From Nostoc sp. 'Peltigera membranacea cyanobiont' 210A (GTDB lineage: Bacteria; Cyanobacteriota; Cyanobacteriia; Cyanobacteriales; Nostocaceae), in contig NZ_NOLJ01000012.1 in assembly GCF_002246015.1 (NCBI RefSeq), positions 121,524 through 185,523 on the forward strand: DNA of 64,000 nucleotides. The letters are read 5' to 3'. Of this stretch, positions 35,731 through 44,914 are shown piece after piece. Both the position numbers and the translations under genes were made by a program. Under the pieces are notes generated by a model that saw only the letters and a program-made list of their open reading frames with translations, did not search any database and had not been told where the DNA came from. Positions within the stretch are counted from its first letter, which is position 1. Each line of letters starts with the position of its first letter.

Positions 35731-36792
35731 TAATTTGTCACAATTGCAAAACTTTATCTATTATATTGAAACTATCAATGCTTGTTGTAGTAAGATATCT
35801 CAACGATGAAATGCTTGTTCACCTTGATTTAAGCAATGTTCTAGAGGCAACAAACTGTAAAGAAGTCATAAAGATTCTTAAATACTTGCATTTCTTATTG
35901 ACTTCAGTTACAGTCAAAGCAGATGCCTATCATCAAACCCTGACATGAACTTCAGGAAGTTAAACTAGGTAAAACGCTAAATACCAAATTTGTTAATGTT
36001 GATATCAGTGACGCTGCTAATAATTAGTCACTAATTTTGATTATTAACTTATGGCACATGGAATCCGGGGCAATAAAGCATTTGCCTCCAATTTGATTGT
36101 TTTTATTTTTCTCTACTTATTGAGAATTATTTTCAATATGTATAGATCGATAGACACATTAAAAGCAGATAGTGTGGAGGAAGTCTTAAAACAGTGTTGG
36201 CTTACCAAAGCTTTCTATGCTGATTAAATATTTCCGCATCTATCTTTAGGAATACATTTCTCAGAAGGTGGCACAAAATTATATTTTTATGTGTAAAAAC
36301 AGGATATGTAACTAGCTATGTAGATAATTTCGGCAAAACTTTAAATAACTAGGTTGCTGCTAGGAATATTTTTGATTGTAGTGTCAGCTACATCGATATT
36401 GTCAGCAAGTTAATCGTCGGTAACTCTCCAAGTTGCTTTGCGTCTATATAGCAGGTTTAATATATTTGATTTTGCCAAAGGAACCAAGTTCAGAAAAACT
36501 TAATTTCCGCAAATGAAAATTTATGAAATACCAAATAACAATAAAACTAGATACAAAATTAACGCCACTGATACGGAAAAATCTATCTTGACACTGTTTA
36601 TCTTTATTGGGGAGAATTTATTAACCGGAAAGACCTCGATCAATAATGATGTTATAAAGTGGCTACCTAGTTTTAACTGGGAAATGAATATTGTTCTTTT
36701 TTATCTCCTTTAGCCAAGGATATTGTAGCTAAGAACACAATTGTATTTTGTAATACCTTTTGTCCATAAAATACGCTAATGAGTACAGCGAG
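35731..36792. other. long AT-rich region with only doubtful small frames
   Basis: About 1.06 kb. Besides the 58-codon frame at 36051-36227 there are frames of 60 codons (35766-35948) and 66 codons (36513-36713, MKIYEIPNNN...) without ribosome binding sites or recognisable features. The composition resembles decayed coding DNA. No RNA gene recognised. Confidence 0.35.
36051..36227 (+). CDS. possible small membrane protein, 58 aa
   Basis: An ATG-started 58-codon frame: MAHGIRGNKA, then a hydrophobic helix (SNLIVFIFLYLLRIIF), then a polar tail with DTLKADSVEEVLKQC and ending FYAD. The combination of one membrane helix and an amphipathic tail is protein-like, but there is no clear ribosome binding site and nothing to compare it with. 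Confidence 0.3.
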   Translation: MAHGIRGNKAFASNLIVFIFLYLLRIIFNMYRSIDTLKADSVEEVLKQCWLTKAFYAD

Positions 36793-37770
36793 ATGAATAC
36801 TTTTTTTTGTTCTGATGATTCACGGCAAGTAGGAGAAGATGTTATTGGTAGTGCCACCAATTATCAAACTTATATTTTAGTTGAGTGTCCTTTACCTTGG
36901 ACATCAGAAGCCTTTAACTCCAAATGGGTACCCCAAAATTTGAGGATTTTGGTAGAAGAAGTGAAGCGTGCTAAACTCCCGATTAGATTTTTATTAATTG
37001 CTAATGATGTATCACACAAGGTAAATCATACTACGCTTTTGATTTATCAAAAAGAAGAGGGGCTAAGTAATGGATACCATAAGCAAGAGTTTAAGCTAGC
37101 AAATATTGAGCAAGTAGCAGGAGTTGTCCAAAAATGGATATGGGGTATCGATTCTAATTTGGAAGTAGAAACTAGTACAACTAGAGATATTTTAGTTTGT
37201 ACCCACGGTAGCCATGATAAGTGTTGTGCAAGATATGGCGCTCCTTTTTACTTCCATGTGACAGCGAGTAATGCTGATTTGTGCTTAGAGAATGTGCGAA
37301 TTTGGAAATCATCGCACTTTGGTGGACATCGGTTTGCACCAACAGTTATAGACTTGCCAGAGGGAAGATATTACGGTCGTCTCGATCGAGATTCATTTAG
37401 ATCGATTTTGACTCGTACTGGTGATATTCAATGTTTACATCAAGTCTATCGAGGCTGGGGAATTCTACCTGCTGCACTTCAGGTTTTGGAAAGAGAGTTA
37501 ATTCTTTATAAAGGGTGGGATTGGTTTAATTACAAAGTTGCAGGCAAAATTTTAGAGCAAAGTTTAGACAATAGTACTATCTTGGCTGAAATGAGTTTTG
37601 AACAACCTTGTGGTTCTCTCTATACTTATCAGGCTAAACTTGTCAAAGATGAAACCAAGACTCAACAACTCAAGAGTTCATGCAATGCTACACGAGAGTT
37701 AGTAGTTACTAAATATGCTGTTGGTAGTCTTTGGATTGCCTCTAGTAAGGTAATTAGTTATAGTACATAG
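36793..37770 (+). CDS. sucrase/ferredoxin-like family protein, 325 aa
   Basis: A protein of the Suc_Fer-like family, related to thioredoxin-like [2Fe-2S] ferredoxins. The key segments are VCTHGSHDKCCARYG (two Cys clusters) and SSHFGGHRFAPTVIDLPEGRYYG, both hallmarks of the family. A CP pair also occurs near the N-terminus (VECPLPW). The ATG at 36793 is used; a TTG at 36760 is also open. Physiological role not established. No operon partner. Confidence 0.85.
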   Translation: MNTFFCSDDSRQVGEDVIGSATNYQTYILVECPLPWTSEAFNSKWVPQNLRILVEEVKRAKLPIRFLLIANDVSHKVNHTTLLIYQKEEGLSNGYHKQEFKLANIEQVAGVVQKWIWGIDSNLEVETSTTRDILVCTHGSHDKCCARYGAPFYFHVTASNADLCLENVRIWKSSHFGGHRFAPTVIDLPEGRYYGRLDRDSFRSILTRTGDIQCLHQVYRGWGILPAALQVLERELILYKGWDWFNYKVAGKILEQSLDNSTILAEMSFEQPCGSLYTYQAKLVKDETKTQQLKSSCNATRELVVTKYAVGSLWIASSKVISYST

Positions 37771-37789
37771 AAATGGAAAATTTTTAAAC

Positions 37790-37888
37790 GCAGAGGGACG
37801 CATTAGCGAAGCGGTAGCGACGTTAGGAGCGTCAGCGTCTGTCTGCGACACGCTGCGCGAACGCAGAGAAGCGCAGAGGAACGCAGAG
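37790..37888. repeat. composite intergenic repeat around ACGCAGAG units
   Basis: Units of AACGCAGAG and GCGCAGAGG flank a GC-rich palindromic insert (GCGAAGCGGTAGCGAC ... GCTGCGCGA). It looks like one small repeat inserted into another. Confidence 0.5.
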
Positions 37889-38007
37889 TATTACTAGGTT
37901 GAGTTCGCTACGAATTAATTAAATACTGTATTTAGTATAATGCTGCACAAATTCGTAATAAAATATCTGCGCCCCTGTGCGTTTAAATTCCAAATATTGA
38001 ATCAAGA

Positions 38008-39597
38008 TTAAGCCATATTTAAGACTTTTCGTAACAGTACTTGGTCTTCTAATTTGGCTTTTAAACGACCATTTTCAATATCTCGAATCCAGCTTTGGCT
38101 TTTACCCGTAAGTTTTGCCAACTCTCTTTGGGAGAGATTCAAATTTTTTCGCGCTTGCAAAATCTGTTCGCCTAGTAAATCGTTTGTAGCTTTGGGCTTC
38201 CTTTTGGCTTTGGCAGTTCTTGTTTTCTTTTTTTCCGATTCTGAGATTTGCTGTTCCCATTCTGGTGGGAGTTCAAAAGCTAAAATCCGCGCATTCATTA
38301 GCAGATTCCACTTACCACGGGGGCCTGTATCTGTGAGGCGAGTTTCAGCACTACCGTCATTAGTCCAAAATTCTAATGCTTCATCTGGATCTTCGGGAAG
38401 ATCGATTAACTTTGCCCACAAAGGTTGAATTTCTGGTGGGTAAGTAACTGGATCGAAAAGCGGTTTCATTCCATAGTGATTGAGAATTTCTAAATCGCTT
38501 TCAAAAGTTCGCAGCAGACGTTTGCGTTCTTCTCGTTGTCTGGATGCAAGGGCGACTTTTTCTTCACCGTAAGCAATACGCAGCAAGGTAGGAATGGTGA
38601 TGCGTTGTTCTTTGCCCATTTTGGTTTTAAACAGCAACCACAGCATTAGTCGAACTGCGCCTTCATGTTGCTGCCAAATGCTCATGACTGTGGTTAACAG
38701 TGTTTTGGGGAGACTGCCGTATTGATAGAATGCGGTTCGCTCTTTACATGCTTGTTTGTTTAAGAAATATTGTGCCCATAAGCCCGCTTTGACTTTAAAA
38801 GTTAGCCCAATCAGATATTTGCATCCGAGATTGTCTTCTTGGAAGTGGTGCTGAATATCTACTAAGTGCCATAAGCGGCTGCCAACAAGAGAAAATCCAT
38901 TAATTCGACCTTGCTGGGGCCAGTCAATGGAGATAATTAGGGAGCAAGCTTGCTGGACAATATTTTTCATTAAAGCTAGCTTGGCAGCTTTGCTTAAATC
39001 TTTGCGTTTCTCCATCCCCAAATATTTCTCGATTTGTCGCTCATCGATCGCAAATTCTTGCTCCCAAGGTTGCTCTAAGGCTGTAGCATAAGCTGCAAAA
39101 ATTAGATGTATGCAAGCGGCTCTGATGTCAAGCCCCTCAATTGCTGCTATATCTGTGGCCTTGTCGTTCACTTTGAAGGGATCTTGGATATGAAATGCGA
39201 TCGCACCTCGTCCTTGATTGACTTGTCGGCTGTAACTGATGTAGCCTTCTTCATCGGTTTCCCAATGTAGGGATGTGCGCTGCGCTAATACATTACAAGC
39301 TTCCCAAATTGCGATCGCTGAAGCAAATGGATTATTCTTACCATTAGAAAACAAGTCTAAGCTGCTAGCATCTCTTGGTTCAACTTTGCATCTTCCCTTT
39401 TTAGACTGCCAAGGAATGGGAGAATTAGTTGGACAAGCTATTACACATTGCGGTTCTGAATAATAGCCCTCACAATTATTACAAAGACCAGGATCAATCC
39501 AGTATTCATTGTCCTCTATTCTGATTGCACCCGTAGGACATTGGGGGCGGCAGTTGTCACATCCAACGCAACTGTTGTTAGGAATTGTATAAGGCAT
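38008..39597 (-). CDS. patB: CnfR/PatB-type nif transcriptional activator: 4Fe-4S ferredoxin-like plus HTH
   Basis: Regulator with a bacterial-ferredoxin-like N-terminus and a C-terminal DNA-binding domain. From the ATG at 39597 it starts MPYTIPNNSC; the Cys motifs CVGCDNCRPQC and CNNCEG..CVIAC would hold two 4Fe-4S clusters; the last 55 residues are a Cro-type HTH (SQRELAKLTGKSQSWIRDIE). This is the architecture of CnfR/PatB, which in Anabaena is needed for nitrogenase gene expression and affects heterocyst patterning, its clusters sensing oxygen. An ATG at 39669 would add 24 residues. Divergent from fdxB, its known companion, across 1.1 kb. Confidence 0.9.
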   Translation of the reverse strand: MPYTIPNNSCVGCDNCRPQCPTGAIRIEDNEYWIDPGLCNNCEGYYSEPQCVIACPTNSPIPWQSKKGRCKVEPRDASSLDLFSNGKNNPFASAIAIWEACNVLAQRTSLHWETDEEGYISYSRQVNQGRGAIAFHIQDPFKVNDKATDIAAIEGLDIRAACIHLIFAAYATALEQPWEQEFAIDERQIEKYLGMEKRKDLSKAAKLALMKNIVQQACSLIISIDWPQQGRINGFSLVGSRLWHLVDIQHHFQEDNLGCKYLIGLTFKVKAGLWAQYFLNKQACKERTAFYQYGSLPKTLLTTVMSIWQQHEGAVRLMLWLLFKTKMGKEQRITIPTLLRIAYGEEKVALASRQREERKRLLRTFESDLEILNHYGMKPLFDPVTYPPEIQPLWAKLIDLPEDPDEALEFWTNDGSAETRLTDTGPRGKWNLLMNARILAFELPPEWEQQISESEKKKTRTAKAKRKPKATNDLLGEQILQARKNLNLSQRELAKLTGKSQSWIRDIENGRLKAKLEDQVLLRKVLNMA

Positions 39598-40184
39598 TTG
39601 GCTCTTTTCCCACTCTAATCGTTGAGATGTCTGTTTCAGGTCTCCCCTGGATGAGTCCTGTTTATTCATGACTCGCTACCACATTATCTTTATGGCGAGA
39701 ATAATTTTTTCTCACCACATTCACTTCCCACATCCATATTTGACTTTGTATCCAATTGGAAGCTATTTAAGGCTTTAAAACCAGACCTAATAAAACTTCT
39801 TATTAACTATACATTTCATGAAAAAAATGATTAATTTGTTCGTGTCGAGCTTAGAAAAAAATCTTAACATTTATTTAATTACATATTTAATGAACAATTT
39901 AGCTTTGACCATAAAACCTTATCCAAAGTCTTTTTAGGAAAAAATAAGCCTCTGAGAATTGGACTTCATCTGATTTGTTAACAATTTTAATATTTAATGC
40001 ATGACAATATTCTGCCATAAAGTTTACAGTTCCTTCATAAATTAATTCTGTTTATTCCGGTCAAGTAATAATATTCCTTTTGTCACCATTTATCTAAATA
40101 TTTGAATCAAAATAACTTGAAAATTGTTGCTTTCTAAACTACATATTGCAGATATCAAAATGTAACTGATGAACATATAGTCTG

Positions 40185-40198
40185 GTATGTATGTATAC
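40185..40198. promoter_or_regulatory. NtcA-type binding site (GTA-N8-TAC)
   Basis: GTATGTATGTATAC matches the GTAN8TAC consensus of the nitrogen regulator NtcA exactly. A TTAAAT that could serve as a -10-like box lies about 22 bases downstream at 40220-40225. It sits 594 bases upstream of fdxB and 588 bases upstream of patB; the site is palindromic so direction is open. Confidence 0.5.
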
Positions 40199-40343
40199 TG
40201 TTTATATGAAATTATTTGCTTAAATCTGAAAATATTTGCAAAAGAATATCATTACTCTTATAGATATAGTTGCATTTGCTGGAAATAATAGTTAAATCGG
40301 CAGTTCTAAACCACATTAGGTTTCAAATCCTCAATTTCTGATT

Positions 40344-40494
40344 TATAGCGCTTCTCGTTCGGATGCAATACACTTTGACCTCACTTCCATTCCTCTCTCC
40401 TAAAAGGAGAGAGGCTTTGAATTTTACTCCCCAACGCTAGTAGGGAAGAGGCTGAGGGTTAAGTCTGTATTCTATGCAACTGAGAACCGCTATA
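40344..40494. repeat. 151-bp MITE-like element between patB and fdxB
   Basis: TATAGCGCTTCTC at the left and GAGAACCGCTATA at the right form imperfect inverted ends of about 28 bases (also GATGCAATAC against GTATTCTATGC). The interior includes a GGAGAGAGG hairpin and no frame. Confidence 0.6.
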
Positions 40495-40791
40495 TACTCT
40501 GCATCTGAAGGCTGATCGTGAGGTGCTGCCTCCAGTCAGATATTGAGTCAGAGACTCGATGAAGGCATTTATATGCAGAACATGGGAACGAGGAATAAGA
40601 AAGATTTATAATAATTATTGGCAATGATTTTCATCTATAAATTGAAAGAAAAACAATTTAAGATTGTGTTCAAAGTCATCGAAATTTGATGAGATAAAAG
40701 TAAGTTTTGAATACAAAAGAATAAAAGATTAGGATAGTATGATGATTAATGCACAAACAGATTGACAGGCAAAATTGCCGAGGATTTATTC

Positions 40792-41085
40792 ATGGCACAA
40801 CTAACAGGTTTGACATTTGGCGGTAAGGCTTGGACACCAAAATTCGCTCAGGAAATTGACAAAGATAAATGTATCGGCTGTGGCAGATGCGTTAAAGTCT
40901 GCGGGTACAATGTGCTTGGATTAAAGGCACTCAATGAAGAAGGCGAATTTGTGGAAGATGAAGATGATGAAGAAATTGAACGGAAAGTAATGGCAGTTAC
41001 TTCTCCAGAGAATTGTATTGGTTGTGAAGCTTGTTCACGGATTTGCCCCAAGAATTGCTATACCCATGCTGTATTAAACAATTAA
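40792..41085 (+). CDS. fdxB: nif-specific ferredoxin III, 97 aa
   Basis: Two-[4Fe-4S] ferredoxin. Starts MAQLTGLTFGGK; the first cluster motif is CIGCGRCVKVC and the second CIGCEACSRICPKNC, separated by a very acidic loop (EFVEDEDDEEIE), as in the FdxB/ferredoxin III nif-specific family. It would carry low-potential electrons in the heterocyst. The ATG at 40792 follows GAGGAT; a TTG at 40762 only adds a non-homologous leader. Placed next to the CnfR/PatB gene and the cox operon. Confidence 0.92.
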   Translation: MAQLTGLTFGGKAWTPKFAQEIDKDKCIGCGRCVKVCGYNVLGLKALNEEGEFVEDEDDEEIERKVMAVTSPENCIGCEACSRICPKNCYTHAVLNN

Positions 41086-41608
41086 GGTTTTTGGAGTTAA
41101 TCAAAATTGTTGTTCATTCAAGGAGGCACTGTTTGTAATCAGCGCAAATGCGCTAGGCAAGGTAACTTGAGGGGAATACTAAATATTTACCGGAACTAAT
41201 AAAAAGTTCGCAGTAAACAAATCCGTAAATCGTAAATTGTTCGTTATTAACAAATTTAAACTTGCTGCTAATATAGCCTAATCAATATTAGGACTAACAG
41301 TGCCCCTTGGAACAACAAGCTTTTTGGAAAGCAGGGGGCTAACTTTGTGATATGAGTTGAAATATAATTTGTAATTTTGTGGGGGAAAGATATGGAAAAA
41401 ATCTGGAAGTTTCCCCCTTTTTTAATGGCTGCACGTTAGAAAGTTAATAAGTGAAAAGGAAATGGGGAATGGGGAAAGAACAAGGGAATAGGGTACAGGT
41501 TACAGGGAATAGATGAATTCCTATTACCTGTAACCTGTAACCTCTCCCCTAAAACCTAAACTCAGAAAACAACACCTCTAAAGACGGTTTACAAAGCAGG
41601 TAGCATGT
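41086..41608. other. leader region of the cox operon
   Basis: About 520 bases without a gene. Near 41494-41543 there are tandem and inverted copies of AGGTTACAGG and CCTGTAACCT that would form a strong hairpin about 70 bases before coxB. A TACCGGAAC motif is at about 41190. No perfect NtcA site seen here. Confidence 0.45.
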
Positions 41609-42598
41609 ATGCAACAAGTTCCTGTTTCACTATGGACTCTGGTTGCTGGGATAGTAGTTACAGCAATCAGCATTTGGATCGGTCACAACCACACTCTCAT
41701 GCCGGTGCAGGCATCGTTACAAGCGCCTTTGGTAGACAGTTTTTTTAACGTCATGTTTACCATTGCGATCGCACTCTTCTTGGTGGTAGAAGGAACAATT
41801 GTAGTTTTTTTGGTGAAGTTTCGTCACCGTCGCGGTGATGATACCGATGGTTTGCCAATAGAAGGCAACGTTCCCTTAGAAATCTTTTGGACAGCAATTC
41901 CCACGGTGATTGTCCTCGGTTTGGGCATCTACAGCGTAGATGTTTTTAACCAAATGGGCGGTTTTGAGCCTGCGGGTCATCCTCATTCAGCTGCTCATGT
42001 TGCTCATCAGCCGGGAACTGCTCTTGCAGCTACACTTAGCGATGCTTCTGAAGCAACAACAGCCCCGACAATTGCCCCAACAATTGGCATCGGCGCGTCT
42101 CCTCAAACCCTTAACAAACCAGCCGATTTAGTTGTTGATGTCAAAGGGATACAGTACGCCTGGATATTTAATTACCCCGATAGTGGCATTACCTCTGGGG
42201 AATTGCACATACCCGTTGGTGCTGATGTGCAACTCAACCTTTCAGCAGACGATGTAATTCATTCATTCTGGGTGCCAAACTTTAGGTTGAAACAAGATGC
42301 ACTACCCGGTATCCCTACCGAACTGCGATTTGTTGCCACCAAACCAGGTACATATCCCGTAGTTTGTGCTGAGTTGTGCGGTGGTTATCACGGTTCAATG
42401 CGGACACAGGTAATTGTCCACACACCAGAAGAATATGATAGCTGGCGGACAGAAAACCAGATTGCTCAACAGCAAAATCTAAATCAAGTCGTTGCAATTA
42501 ATCCCGCCGACTTATCAACCTCAGAGTTTCTCGCGCCCCACACCCATGATATGGGAATTGGTGCAGCAACTTTAGAGTCAGTAGTCATGAGTCATTAG
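41609..42598 (+). CDS. coxB: cytochrome c oxidase subunit II, 329 aa
   Basis: Subunit II of an aa3-type oxidase, receiving electrons from cytochrome c6 or plastocyanin. Two membrane helices at about 8-25 and 46-70 plus a third hydrophobic stretch near 95-112, then a periplasmic cupredoxin domain. The CuA ligands are complete: His in IHSFWVP and CAELCGGYHGSM (two Cys, Glu, His, Met). A His/Ala-rich linker (GHPHSAAHVAHQ) lies before the cupredoxin domain. First gene of coxBAC; the position next to patB and fdxB matches the heterocyst-specific cox2 locus of Anabaena, whose product consumes oxygen. Confidence 0.95.
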   Translation: MQQVPVSLWTLVAGIVVTAISIWIGHNHTLMPVQASLQAPLVDSFFNVMFTIAIALFLVVEGTIVVFLVKFRHRRGDDTDGLPIEGNVPLEIFWTAIPTVIVLGLGIYSVDVFNQMGGFEPAGHPHSAAHVAHQPGTALAATLSDASEATTAPTIAPTIGIGASPQTLNKPADLVVDVKGIQYAWIFNYPDSGITSGELHIPVGADVQLNLSADDVIHSFWVPNFRLKQDALPGIPTELRFVATKPGTYPVVCAELCGGYHGSMRTQVIVHTPEEYDSWRTENQIAQQQNLNQVVAINPADLSTSEFLAPHTHDMGIGAATLESVVMSH

Positions 42599-42600
42599 TC

Positions 42601-42715
42601 AAACGATTTTGGATTTTAGATTTGCGATTTTAGATTGGTTTCGCTACGCCACTGGGGGATAAATCAAAAAATTCTTTTAATCCAAAATCCAAAATCTAAA
42701 ATCTAAAATTGCCGG
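42601..42715. repeat. inverted repeat region between coxB and coxA
   Basis: Copies of GGATTTTAGATTTGCGATTT on the left (about 42610-42635) and of AATCCAAAATCTAAAATC on the right (about 42678-42708) are inverted relative to each other and enclose a short insert (GGTTTCGCTACGCC). Could form an intercistronic hairpin. Confidence 0.5.
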
Positions 42716-42777
42716 TCAAGAGTCACATTTAATTACTTTGAACATTTGACCCTGGACTTTGCATAAGGGTAAAAAAT

Positions 42778-44466
42778 ATGACGCAGGTAGAATTTCCACG
42801 GAATACTCCACCAGAAGAAAATAAACCGGAAATGGTGATTGGCCACACCTCTCATCCGAAGGCGTGGAAATGGCAGGACTATTTTACATTTAATGTTGAC
42901 CACAAGGTTATTGGTATTCAATACCTGGTGACGGCGTTTGTGTTCTATCTCATCGGCGGACTGATGGCTGTTGCTCTCCGTGCCGAATTAGCAACACCAG
43001 ATGCAGACTTACTCGACCCCAATCTGTATAACGCTTTCATGACCAATCACGGGACGATTATGATCTTCCTGTGGATTGTCCCTAGCGCCATTGGGGGATT
43101 TGGTAACTATTTGGTGCCCTTGATGGTTGGTGCCAGGGATATGGCGTTTCCAAAGCTAAACGCGATCGCCTTTTGGTTAAACCCACCAGCAGGTGCGCTC
43201 ATTTTAGGTAGTTTCATCTTTGGCGGTTCCCAATCTGGTTGGACAGCTTACCCACCTTTGAGTTTGGTGACAGCACCAATCGCTCAAACTATGTGGATAT
43301 TAGCGATCGTTTTGGTGGGAACTTCCTCAATTTTGGGTTCGCTGAACTTTGTGATCACCATTTTGATGATGAAGGTTCCTAGCATGAAATGGGATCAAGT
43401 GCCCTTGTTTTGCTGGGCAATCTTGGCTACCTCACTGCTAGCACTTCTCTCCACACCTGTATTAGCAGCCGGTTTAGTTCTGTTGTTGTTTGACCTCAAC
43501 TTTGGCACCTCCTTCTTTAAACCAGATGCAGGCGGTAACGTTGTAATTTATCAACACTTGTTCTGGTTTTATTCTCACCCGGCAGTATATTTAATGATTC
43601 TGCCCATCTTCGGCATCATGTCGGAGGTAATTCCAGTACACGCCCGCAAGCCAATCTTTGGTTATAAAGCGATCGCTTATTCTAGTGTCGCCATCTGCGT
43701 TGTCGGTTTGTTCGTCTGGGTACACCATATGTTTACCAGCGGCACACCCGGTTGGATGCGGATGTTCTTCACTATCTCCACTCTCATAGTTGCAGTTCCC
43801 ACTGGCGTGAAGATTTTTGCCTGGGTTGCTACCCTTTGGGGTGGTAAAATCCGCTTCACCACGGCGATGCTTTTCGCCATTGGCTTGTTATCCATGTTTG
43901 TCATGGGCGGCTTAAGCGGTGTGACGATGGGAACAGCCCCCTTTGATGTTCACGTCCACGACACATATTATGTTGTCGGACATTTCCACTACGTTCTGTT
44001 TGGCGGTTCCGTGTTTGGCATTTACGCCGGCATTTATCACTGGTTCCCCAAAATGACCGGACGAATGCTGAATGAAAACTGGGGACGGGTTCATTTCGCC
44101 CTTACCTTCATCGGCACTAATCTTACTTTCTTACCCATGCATGAGTTGGGTTTGAAAGGAATGCCCCGACGAGTGGCAATGTATGACCCCCAATTTATCG
44201 ACCTCAATCAGATTTGTACCTTTGGTTCATTTGTTTTGGCATTATCGGTAATTCCCTTTGCCATCAACATGATCTACAGTTGGCTGAAGGGGCCTTTGGC
44301 TGGTGATAATCCTTGGCAAGCTTTGACTTTAGAATGGACAACTAGCTCGCCACCCGCAATTGAAAACTGGGAAGTGTTGCCGGTTGTGACTCATGGCCCT
44401 TATGACTACGGTCAGGAGCATAGAACTGAATTACAGTCATCTGCAACACCAGAAGCTAGTGCTTAG
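42778..44466 (+). CDS. coxA: cytochrome c oxidase subunit I, 562 aa
   Basis: Catalytic membrane subunit holding haem a and the haem a3-CuB centre. Twelve or so hydrophobic helices. The CuB site is visible as YSHPAVY, the His and Tyr that are cross-linked in aa3 oxidases, then VWVHHMF with the two further His; the final His ligands are in VVGHFHYVLFGG. Full length. 179 bases after coxB. In Anabaena the equivalent heterocyst operon is induced after loss of combined nitrogen. Confidence 0.97.
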   Translation: MTQVEFPRNTPPEENKPEMVIGHTSHPKAWKWQDYFTFNVDHKVIGIQYLVTAFVFYLIGGLMAVALRAELATPDADLLDPNLYNAFMTNHGTIMIFLWIVPSAIGGFGNYLVPLMVGARDMAFPKLNAIAFWLNPPAGALILGSFIFGGSQSGWTAYPPLSLVTAPIAQTMWILAIVLVGTSSILGSLNFVITILMMKVPSMKWDQVPLFCWAILATSLLALLSTPVLAAGLVLLLFDLNFGTSFFKPDAGGNVVIYQHLFWFYSHPAVYLMILPIFGIMSEVIPVHARKPIFGYKAIAYSSVAICVVGLFVWVHHMFTSGTPGWMRMFFTISTLIVAVPTGVKIFAWVATLWGGKIRFTTAMLFAIGLLSMFVMGGLSGVTMGTAPFDVHVHDTYYVVGHFHYVLFGGSVFGIYAGIYHWFPKMTGRMLNENWGRVHFALTFIGTNLTFLPMHELGLKGMPRRVAMYDPQFIDLNQICTFGSFVLALSVIPFAINMIYSWLKGPLAGDNPWQALTLEWTTSSPPAIENWEVLPVVTHGPYDYGQEHRTELQSSATPEASA

Positions 44467-44474
44467 TTTGTAGA

Positions 44475-44753
44475 GTGAGTGATGCGATCGCTCTCAAGGT
44501 GATTGCAAGTTTTATTCATTTGAGTTCAGAACTCGAAAGGCCGAGTTCAGAACTCGAAAGGCCGAGCTTAGAACTCAAAAGGCCGAGTTCAGAACTCGAA
44601 AGGCCGAGCTTGAAACTCGAAAGGCCGAGTTCAGAACTCGAAAGGCCGAGCTTAGAACTCGAAAGGCCGAGCTTGGAACTTGAAAGGCCGAGTTCAGAAC
44701 TCAAAACTCCGAGCTTGGAACTTGAAACTCCGAGCTTGGAACTCAAAACTTGA
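44475..44753 (+). CDS. possible repeat peptide (SSELERP heptads), 92 aa
   Basis: The minisatellite can be read from a GTG at 44475 as a 92-residue peptide of about ten heptads of the type SSELERP or SLELERP. The reading frame is kept throughout although units differ in sequence. There is no ribosome binding site of note, and the minus strand is also open (SSKLGL repeats), so the frame may be a by-product of the 21-base period. Confidence 0.2.
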   Translation: MSDAIALKVIASFIHLSSELERPSSELERPSLELKRPSSELERPSLKLERPSSELERPSLELERPSLELERPSSELKTPSLELETPSLELKT

Positions 44754-44774
44754 GCTTCAGAACTCGAAACTCGG
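44522..44774. repeat. 21-bp palindromic minisatellite between coxA and coxC
   Basis: About twelve tandem 21-base units of the form GAGTTCAGAACTCGAAAGGCC. Each unit contains the palindrome GAGTTC-A-GAACTC. Variation among units is mostly GAGTTC to GAGCTT and AAAGGCC to AAACTCC. The array is open in more than one frame on both strands because its period is a multiple of three. It begins 56 bases after the coxA stop. Confidence 0.9.
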
Positions 44775-44914
44775 AATTTTGAGAATTCCTGAACAAGTTA
44801 AGAGTTGGGTTAAATAAGGATTTTGGATGAAGAATGAAAATTTTGCCGCTTCAGACTTCATTCTTCATTCAAGCTTCCACAACAGACACAGTGGATAATA
44901 TTGTCAAAAAATCT

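Larger units (their letters stand above)
39670..40791. other. 1.1-kb AT-rich divergent control region, patB to fdxB
   Basis: No coding frame. It contains a perfect NtcA-type site (40185-40198), a MITE-like element (40344-40494) and long AT-rich stretches. Expected to carry nitrogen-responsive promoters for both flanking genes. Confidence 0.6.

Noticed and set aside
35766..35948. 60-codon plus-strand frame
   Set aside because: Begins before any credible ribosome binding site and has no recognisable features; left within the intergenic note.
44516..44746. 76-codon minus-strand repeat frame
   Set aside because: Open only because the minisatellite period is 21 bases; no start context or similarity.
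44522..44774. CRISPR array
   Set aside because: Units are contiguous 21-base tandem repeats without unique spacers and no cas genes are nearby.
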